Shown: in pieces, positions 5,063-5,972 of the stretch
Numbering within the stretch: position 1 is the first letter of the stretch
Layout: each line of letters begins with the position of its first letter
NCBI GenBank assembly: GCA_017880825.1
Contig: JADGRN010000099.1
Location: forward strand, 1 to 5,972
Direction of reading: 5' to 3'
DNA from: Methylophilaceae bacterium
Lineage (GTDB): Bacteria > Pseudomonadota > Gammaproteobacteria > Burkholderiales > Methylophilaceae
DNA length: 5,972 bases
Program-made: the position numbers and the translations under genes
Notes under the pieces: generated by a model
What the model was told of the DNA's origin: nothing
Seen by the model: the letters and a program-made list of their open reading frames with translations, nothing else
Database searches by the model: none

Positions 5063-5972
5063 GTGCAAGATATTCGCTGGCGCGCCTTTTGGCTGGCCAT
5101 CCTCGCGGCTTTTCTGTGCCTGATTTTATGGGCCGTGACCAGTGCCATCACCGCGCTGAACGTTTTTATCCTGTTGTTACTGTCGTATCTTGCCTATCAC
5201 CTGTTCTGGCTGCATAAGCTCACTTTTTGGCTAAAAAATCCTTCGCTTTCCACCATCCCGCAAGGTATAGGCATCTGGGAAGACGTATTTGCCGCGCTCT
5301 ATCACGAACAGCGTCGCCTCGGCCGCAGCCAAACGCAGCTCACCTCCGCACTGGATAGATTCCGCAATGTCGCAAGCGCGCTGCCGGATGGTGTGGTACT
5401 GCTCAACGGCAGCGACGATATCGAATGGTGCAATCCGCCTGCCGAGATCCAGCTTGGGCTTGATTTGGTACAGGATGTCGGGCAGCCGATCAGCTATCTG
5501 GTACGTCACTCCGAATTCATCCATTACCTGCAGGATCACGATTACCTGGAGCCGATCAAGCTCAAGTCACTGCGCTACCCCGACGCCACGCTGGAAATCC
5601 AGGTGGTGCCATTTGGCGATAACCAGAAACTCATGATCTGCCGCGACATCAGCCACCTGGAAAAGCTGGAAAACATGCGCCGCGATTTCATTGCCAACGT
5701 ATCGCACGAGCTGCGCACACCGCTCACCGTGGTCGGCGGTTTTCTGGAAACGCTGTCGGATATGGAAGGCGCGGTACCGGAAAGTATGCGCAATTATTTC
5801 GCCATGATGATTGAGCAAACCGGACGCATGCGCCGACTGGTGGAAGACCTGCTCACGCTCTCGCAACTGGAAAGCAGCCAGAGCGTGCCGCAGGATAGCG
5901 GAATCGACATCCCCTCACTGCTCAACATGGTGATGACCGAATCGCAAAGCCTGAGCAATGGCCGCCATCACA
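5063..5972 (+). CDS. phoR: phosphate regulon sensor histidine kinase PhoR, C-terminal part beyond window
   Basis: Membrane histidine kinase that phosphorylates PhoB when phosphate is scarce and dephosphorylates it when phosphate is plentiful. 303 codons are present before the right edge. The frame has a TGA at 5057-5059, and the first start after it is GTG at 5063, preceded by AGGTGA; this gives two close membrane helices (about 9-27 and 31-50) with almost no periplasmic loop, as in E. coli PhoR. Next come a charged linker, a PAS-like domain (about 97-195, containing ALPDGVVLLN at 106-115), then the dimerisation/phospho-acceptor domain with MRRDFIANVSHELRTPLT (205-222; His215) and an RLVEDLLTLSQLE helix (258-270). 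The ATP-binding domain (N, G1, G2 boxes) lies beyond the window; typical PhoR is about 430 residues. It follows phoB in the same direction, so both likely come from the Pho-box promoter. Confidence 0.94.
   Translation, partial: MQDIRWRAFWLAILAAFLCLILWAVTSAITALNVFILLLLSYLAYHLFWLHKLTFWLKNPSLSTIPQGIGIWEDVFAALYHEQRRLGRSQTQLTSALDRFRNVASALPDGVVLLNGSDDIEWCNPPAEIQLGLDLVQDVGQPISYLVRHSEFIHYLQDHDYLEPIKLKSLRYPDATLEIQVVPFGDNQKLMICRDISHLEKLENMRRDFIANVSHELRTPLTVVGGFLETLSDMEGAVPESMRNYFAMMIEQTGRMRRLVEDLLTLSQLESSQSVPQDSGIDIPSLLNMVMTESQSLSNGRHH

Noticed and set aside
4543..5151. 202-codon open frame on the minus strand across phoB and the start of phoR
   Set aside because: It is antisense to phoB and phoR and shows no recognisable domain; phoB is certain.
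5231..5539. 102-codon open frame on the minus strand inside phoR
   Set aside because: It is a shadow of the phoR frame, which carries the PAS-like region and the HELRTP phospho-acceptor motif downstream.

Overview
The window looks like chromosome from a proteobacterium, most likely a betaproteobacterium. This rests on the ribH-nusB gene pair, the close match of the PhoB protein to the proteobacterial form, the Pho-box type promoter, and the style of the OFA-family transporter. A Nitrosomonadales-type organism would fit, but that is an inference from gene content and I cannot name a genus.

Layout: bases 1-4169 are read on the minus strand and bases 4257-5972 on the plus strand, so one divergent promoter region (4170-4335) separates the two halves. 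Reading the minus strand in its own direction, the order is: an OFA-type MFS transporter (4169-2538); a short remnant of the start of a glucose-6-phosphate dehydrogenase gene (about 2501-2359); a secreted phospholipase-D-type (Nuc/EndA-like) nuclease (about 2294-1689); ribH for lumazine synthase (1661-1212); nusB (1215-730, overlapping ribH by 4 bases); and a PP2C-type Ser/Thr protein phosphatase (560 to the left edge, incomplete). On the plus strand lie phoB (4336-5022) and the first two thirds of phoR (5063 to the right edge, incomplete).

How the genes relate: PhoR (membrane histidine kinase) and PhoB (response regulator) form the phosphate-starvation two-component system. Upstream of phoB are two perfect 7-bp Pho-box half-sites and a third imperfect one at an 11-bp period, followed at the right distance by a -10-like hexamer. 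This is the classic arrangement for PhoB activating its own operon. RibH and NusB are housekeeping proteins (riboflavin synthesis and transcription antitermination) and are translationally coupled. The nuclease gene lies only 27 bases upstream of ribH in the same direction and may be co-transcribed with it. The transporter and phosphatase are not obviously linked to the rest.

I see no mobile element, CRISPR array, RNA gene or clear previously undescribed system. The most unusual items are the frameshifted zwf remnant between the transporter and the nuclease, the nuclease placed directly ahead of ribH, and the nuclease's expanded HKD motif. No stretch longer than 300 bases lacks a gene; the gaps are 561-729, 1662-1688, 2349-2537 (holding the zwf remnant), 4170-4335 (promoters) and 5023-5062.
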